Source: an uncultured Alcaligenaceae bacterium (GTDB taxonomy: Bacteria > Pseudomonadota > Gammaproteobacteria > Burkholderiales > Burkholderiaceae_B). From it: 10,024 nt of DNA. Below the pieces are notes generated by a model. The model did not search any database. It worked only from the letters and a program-made list of their open reading frames with translations, and was not told the DNA's origin. The stretch is from NCBI GenBank assembly GCA_937897265.1, contig CALCPT010000026.1, forward strand, positions 1 to 10,024, given 5' to 3'. Below, in pieces: positions 7,710-10,024 of the stretch. How positions within the stretch are numbered: position 1 is the stretch's first letter; each line of letters begins with the position of its first letter. A program made the translations under genes and the position numbers.

Positions 7710-8294
7710 TTAACGCAAACCATCTTTACCAATCATTTCAGAATGCTGCAGTCCACCGACTCTGGGGTTGGGGCGTCCGCTATCGGTTACGGCAACACAC
7801 ACCACGATTTCGTTTGCACGAGGCGCATCGGTCACCCTTGCTTCGATCGCATCAAAATGCGTGCGCACATATGCCGCATCTTTATGCCCGAGCGGTACAT
7901 CAATGGCGGTGCCCATCACACCCATTTTTTTACTCGATGGCACGAGTGCCGCCCCTTTTTCAACCGCGACACGCAAAGGTGCGCCTAATTTGGGGTGCAA
8001 TATTGCAGCGGCATGTTCAAGCTCGCCTGCCTCACCCACAATGGCAGCCTTGCCATAGCTTTGGGCTTCGCCAGGTTTGATGCCAAGCGCTTGCACGCAG
8101 CGCTCACCCAACAAACCGCCAAGCTCTTCACCGATCGAGATCAACTTTTCAAGATCTTGAACGTAGCGCCCTGCGAAGGGGTTTTCTATCACAGCCATCG
8201 CCAGTGCTCGACGAGTTGGAGGCGACACAGCCTGACCATTCTCTGCCCATACCTCATCGACTTGCACCACCATCCTGCGAATGTTTGCTTGCAT
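7710..8294 (-). CDS. Amino acid synthesis (AA_synth, DUF1185) family protein
   Basis: A protein of 194 residues that I recognise as the Pfam 'amino acid synthesis' family, whose biochemical role is not established despite its name. Visible family-like segments are ENPFAGRYVQDL (about 37-48), SYGKAAIVGEAGELEHAAAI (79-98), LGAPLRVAVEKGAALVPSSKKMG (104-125) and the C-terminal NEIVVCVAVTDSGRPNPRVGG (161-181). There is no signal peptide or membrane segment, so it should be cytoplasmic. From memory, solved members have a Bacillus chorismate mutase-like fold, a class shared with ring-opening amidohydrolase domains. Two ATGs stand in tandem (8297 and 8294); GAGG, overlapping the upstream UPF0280 stop, is 5 nt from the second and 2 nt from the first, so the second is chosen. 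Its position between the UPF0280 gene and the transporter suggests an enzymatic step in degrading the imported compound; ring hydrolysis is a guess. Confidence 0.85.
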   Translation of the reverse strand: MQANIRRMVVQVDEVWAENGQAVSPPTRRALAMAVIENPFAGRYVQDLEKLISIGEELGGLLGERCVQALGIKPGEAQSYGKAAIVGEAGELEHAAAILHPKLGAPLRVAVEKGAALVPSSKKMGVMGTAIDVPLGHKDAAYVRTHFDAIEARVTDAPRANEIVVCVAVTDSGRPNPRVGGLQHSEMIGKDGLR

Positions 8295-8299
8295 CATGA

Positions 8300-8303
8300 C
8301 CTC
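8300..8303 (-). promoter_or_regulatory. Ribosome binding site of the AA_synth gene, overlapping the UPF0280 stop
   Basis: GAGG on the minus strand shares bases with the TGA stop of the UPF0280 gene (8304-8302) and is 5 nt from the ATG at 8294. It favours the second of two tandem ATGs and points to translational coupling. Confidence 0.6.
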
Positions 8304-9186
8304 AGATTATGCGTTGAACTCGAGCCGTTTCAGTACTGGCAAACCAGCCCTGACAACTTAAAACACTTGCACAGATTAAACCGTTCTGCTGAAGCGTGCG
8401 CGCTTTTTTTAAGCCGGCCTCTAGTGCTTCATAAATTTCGTCCTGATTCAACTCAGGCACATCGACCGTAACCAAATACTGACCCAAATCCGAATCGTCT
8501 TTTAAAGCGTTGGCAGGTTCGCGCACGATACGCGGATCGGCGAGATTGACGGCGTTGGCAATCATCGTTGCAGCGGCGTCTGCCTGAGACGCACTCGCCG
8601 CAAATACGGTCACGCTATCGGCAATCCCCAAAGAAAAACTACGTCCGCGCCAACCGCTTGTGGCCACACCCGAAATGCCCATCCCATACTTCACTTCAAA
8701 CACAGCATCGGTCTGCAAACCTGAACTTAACTGTTGCTCGTCTAAGCGAGCCAAGTCGGCAAATAGTCCAATCGAAACGGCAGTGTCTTCAGTGAGATGC
8801 AACGCAATATCGCCCCCGTTATTGACCCAGGCGCGCTTGACCCCTTCGACTTGGTAGTAGGCACTCAAGTCCTGTGCGACTGAGCCGGCGACTGCGGCCA
8901 TCGGCGTTAAAAACGCATCTGTATCCGAGTCGATCAAACAGGCCTTACACGCTTTCCACATCGACTGAGCAATCGGCCCCTTCAAACCGCCCGCGCCACG
9001 CACAGGCTGACGCAACTCAGTCAACTCATTTACCAATTCAGGCAAAATTTGACCAAAGCGCTGCCAAGCGGCCTCGTGCGCCTGCGCAACACTCACCGGG
9101 TCGCCCTCGGCGTAAGCAATGATATCGATCGGCCCATGCTGAAAATGGCGGCGTCCTTGCGACAACTCATGCGATGTCGGCCCCAT
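8302..9186 (-). CDS. UPF0280 family protein, ApbE-like fold
   Basis: A protein of 294 residues from ATG at 9186, recognised as UPF0280, a family of uncertain function related in fold to ApbE flavin transferases. Segments seen are LKGPIAQSMWKAC (68-80), TPMAAVAGSVAQDL (94-107), VNNGGDIALHL (121-131), which parallels the NIGGDI loop of ApbE, and SGVATSGWRGRSFSLGIADS (172-191), which parallels the ApbE ATSG segment. SQADAAATMIANAV (200-213) places D203 and T207 four residues apart, like the Asp/Thr pair that binds Mg2+ in ApbE. The C-terminal 70 residues extend beyond these motifs. A longer reading from GTG at 9252 would overlap the upstream gene by 61 bp and add 22 residues without family character, so the ATG 5 nt after the upstream stop is preferred even though its ribosome binding site is weak. 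No signal peptide. Transfer of a flavin or other nucleotide group is inference. Confidence 0.85.
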   Translation of the reverse strand: MGPTSHELSQGRRHFQHGPIDIIAYAEGDPVSVAQAHEAAWQRFGQILPELVNELTELRQPVRGAGGLKGPIAQSMWKACKACLIDSDTDAFLTPMAAVAGSVAQDLSAYYQVEGVKRAWVNNGGDIALHLTEDTAVSIGLFADLARLDEQQLSSGLQTDAVFEVKYGMGISGVATSGWRGRSFSLGIADSVTVFAASASQADAAATMIANAVNLADPRIVREPANALKDDSDLGQYLVTVDVPELNQDEIYEALEAGLKKARTLQQNGLICASVLSCQGWFASTETARVQRII

Positions 9187-9191
9187 GTTCT

Positions 9192-10024
9192 TTAGCCTAG
9201 CTGAGGCGGCTGACCCAACGGCCAAGGATTTTGAGTGGGTTGCATTACCCACTTGCGCGCAGTGGGAGCTCCGTCGGCGTGCCAGGCGCCATCGCGCAAC
9301 ACTGCGTCGAGCGGTCGCACATACGCCATGTGGCCGCCCAGCTTTTTAAAATCTTCTGCGCGCATACTGAATTCGAAAGGTGCAACGATTGCTGGGGTCG
9401 GCACGGTACCGAAACTGTGATCCGGCATGCGCAGCACATCCACCATCACGGTAATCCCCCCGCCGGGCCAGACGTACGCAGGCGCCCCACCACAGGTCAC
9501 ATTCACCAAGGCTTGTTTAATCGCACGCGTGAGCAACACTGGATTATCTGTGACACCAGCTCGCAAACTACCACCCGCACCACCCAAGAACAACACAGTG
9601 GTCAGTGACGGCTCGCAGTTTTCGCCGATACGATCGATGACCGTCTGCACCGCAGCCGGAATCTCTTGCTGCCTCGGGATCAAATCCTCGTCGAGCACGA
9701 ACCAGGCGGCGTGCTCTCCCGTCGTCGAAGTCATCAGTAATCGCAAACCAGGCCAGGCACGTTTAGGATCCCACTTTTCAATAATGCTCAAGGGATCTGC
9801 AATATCGGTGCCTCCCCAGCCAGTGCCAGGGTTTGCCACTTGAAAATAACGACCGGGGGTTGAACGGCGACCCCGAATCGAAATACCAGACGAGCGCATA
9901 TTTAAACAACAGCCCGCCTGATGCTCAGTCAAGACGCCGGTGATGTGATCGTCGACCACCACAACCTCGTCGGCCAACTCATAAAATTGTTGCGCAAAGA
10001 TACCAATGGCAGCAGAGCCGCAAC
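9192..10024 (-). CDS. 6-hydroxynicotinate reductase-like protein, 5' end cut by window
   Basis: The frame is open from the right window edge to TAA at 9192, leaving the last 276 residues; the true start lies outside. I recognise it as resembling proteins annotated 6-hydroxynicotinate reductase, the enzyme that in the reductive nicotinate pathway turns 6-hydroxynicotinate into 1,4,5,6-tetrahydro-6-oxonicotinate. Visible segments (numbered within the fragment) are CGSAAIGIFAQQF (1-13), DEVVVVDDHITGVLTEHQAG (18-37), GRRSTPGRYFQVANPGTGWGG (51-71, partial match), TTGEHAAWFVLDE (100-112), LGGAGGSLRAGVTDNP (146-161) and TCGGAPAYVWPGGGITVMVD (176-195). The glycine-rich stretches suggest cofactor or nucleotide contacts. 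Cysteines stand at 1, 38, 39, 136 and 177, but no ferredoxin-type CxxCxxC cluster is in the visible part; any such domain would be in the missing N-terminus. It is the first gene visible in the operon, 5 nt before UPF0280. The family name rests on recall without a search, so another reductase or hydrolase role is possible. Confidence 0.65.
   Translation of the reverse strand, partial: CGSAAIGIFAQQFYELADEVVVVDDHITGVLTEHQAGCCLNMRSSGISIRGRRSTPGRYFQVANPGTGWGGTDIADPLSIIEKWDPKRAWPGLRLLMTSTTGEHAAWFVLDEDLIPRQQEIPAAVQTVIDRIGENCEPSLTTVLFLGGAGGSLRAGVTDNPVLLTRAIKQALVNVTCGGAPAYVWPGGGITVMVDVLRMPDHSFGTVPTPAIVAPFEFSMRAEDFKKLGGHMAYVRPLDAVLRDGAWHADGAPTARKWVMQPTQNPWPLGQPPQLG

Noticed and set aside
9187..9252. 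Upstream GTG start for the UPF0280 gene, giving 22 more residues
   Set aside because: It would overlap the reductase-like gene by 61 bp and the extra residues do not look like the family; the ATG at 9186 right after the upstream stop fits better.
9192..10024. Possible cyanuric acid amidohydrolase/barbiturase (AtzD family), suggested by pathway context
   Set aside because: The sequence lacks the AtzD motifs such as SGGTEG and the repeated Ser-Gly segments, and matches the 6-hydroxynicotinate-reductase-like pattern better.

Overview
The window is one uninterrupted block of eight protein genes, all on the minus strand and packed so tightly (overlaps of 4 and 14 bp, gaps of 46 bp or less) that it reads as the middle of a single operon. 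Both ends are cut: the first gene (right edge) lacks its start and the last gene (left edge) lacks its stop. There is no RNA gene, mobile element, CRISPR array or non-coding stretch above about 50 bases. Moderate-to-high GC, frequent GTG/TTG-type start contexts and the protein families suggest a betaproteobacterium, probably Burkholderiales; this is a judgement from resemblance, not a proof.

In transcription order (right to left): (1) 10024-9192, C-terminal 276 residues of a protein resembling those annotated as 6-hydroxynicotinate reductase; (2) 9186-8302, a UPF0280 protein with an ApbE-like fold signature; (3) 8294-7710, an 'amino acid synthesis' (AA_synth, formerly DUF1185) protein; (4) 7663-6449, a periplasmic type I (LivK/AmiC-like) binding protein with a signal peptide; (5) 6424-4532, a LivH-LivM permease fusion; (6) 4535-2901, a LivG-LivF ATPase fusion; (7) 2892-2389, a [2Fe-2S] subunit of a molybdenum hydroxylase (NicA/IorA type); (8) 2402-1, the molybdopterin-binding subunit (NicB/IorB type, permuted domain order), cut by the window edge.

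Read together, these genes describe uptake and breakdown of a small N-heterocyclic acid such as nicotinate or a relative. A five-gene HAAT-type ABC importer has been condensed to three genes by two in-frame fusions. A two-subunit molybdenum hydroxylase without a FAD subunit would hydroxylate the ring, a 6-hydroxynicotinate-reductase-like enzyme would partly reduce it, and the UPF0280 and AA_synth proteins, neither with a firmly known reaction, are candidates for cofactor attachment and for ring hydrolysis. This resembles the reductive nicotinate route known from Eubacterium barkeri and Azorhizobium caulinodans rather than the aerobic maleamate (nicCDEFX) route. The substrate and the roles of the two poorly known proteins are inference; the domain calls rest on motifs visible in the translations.
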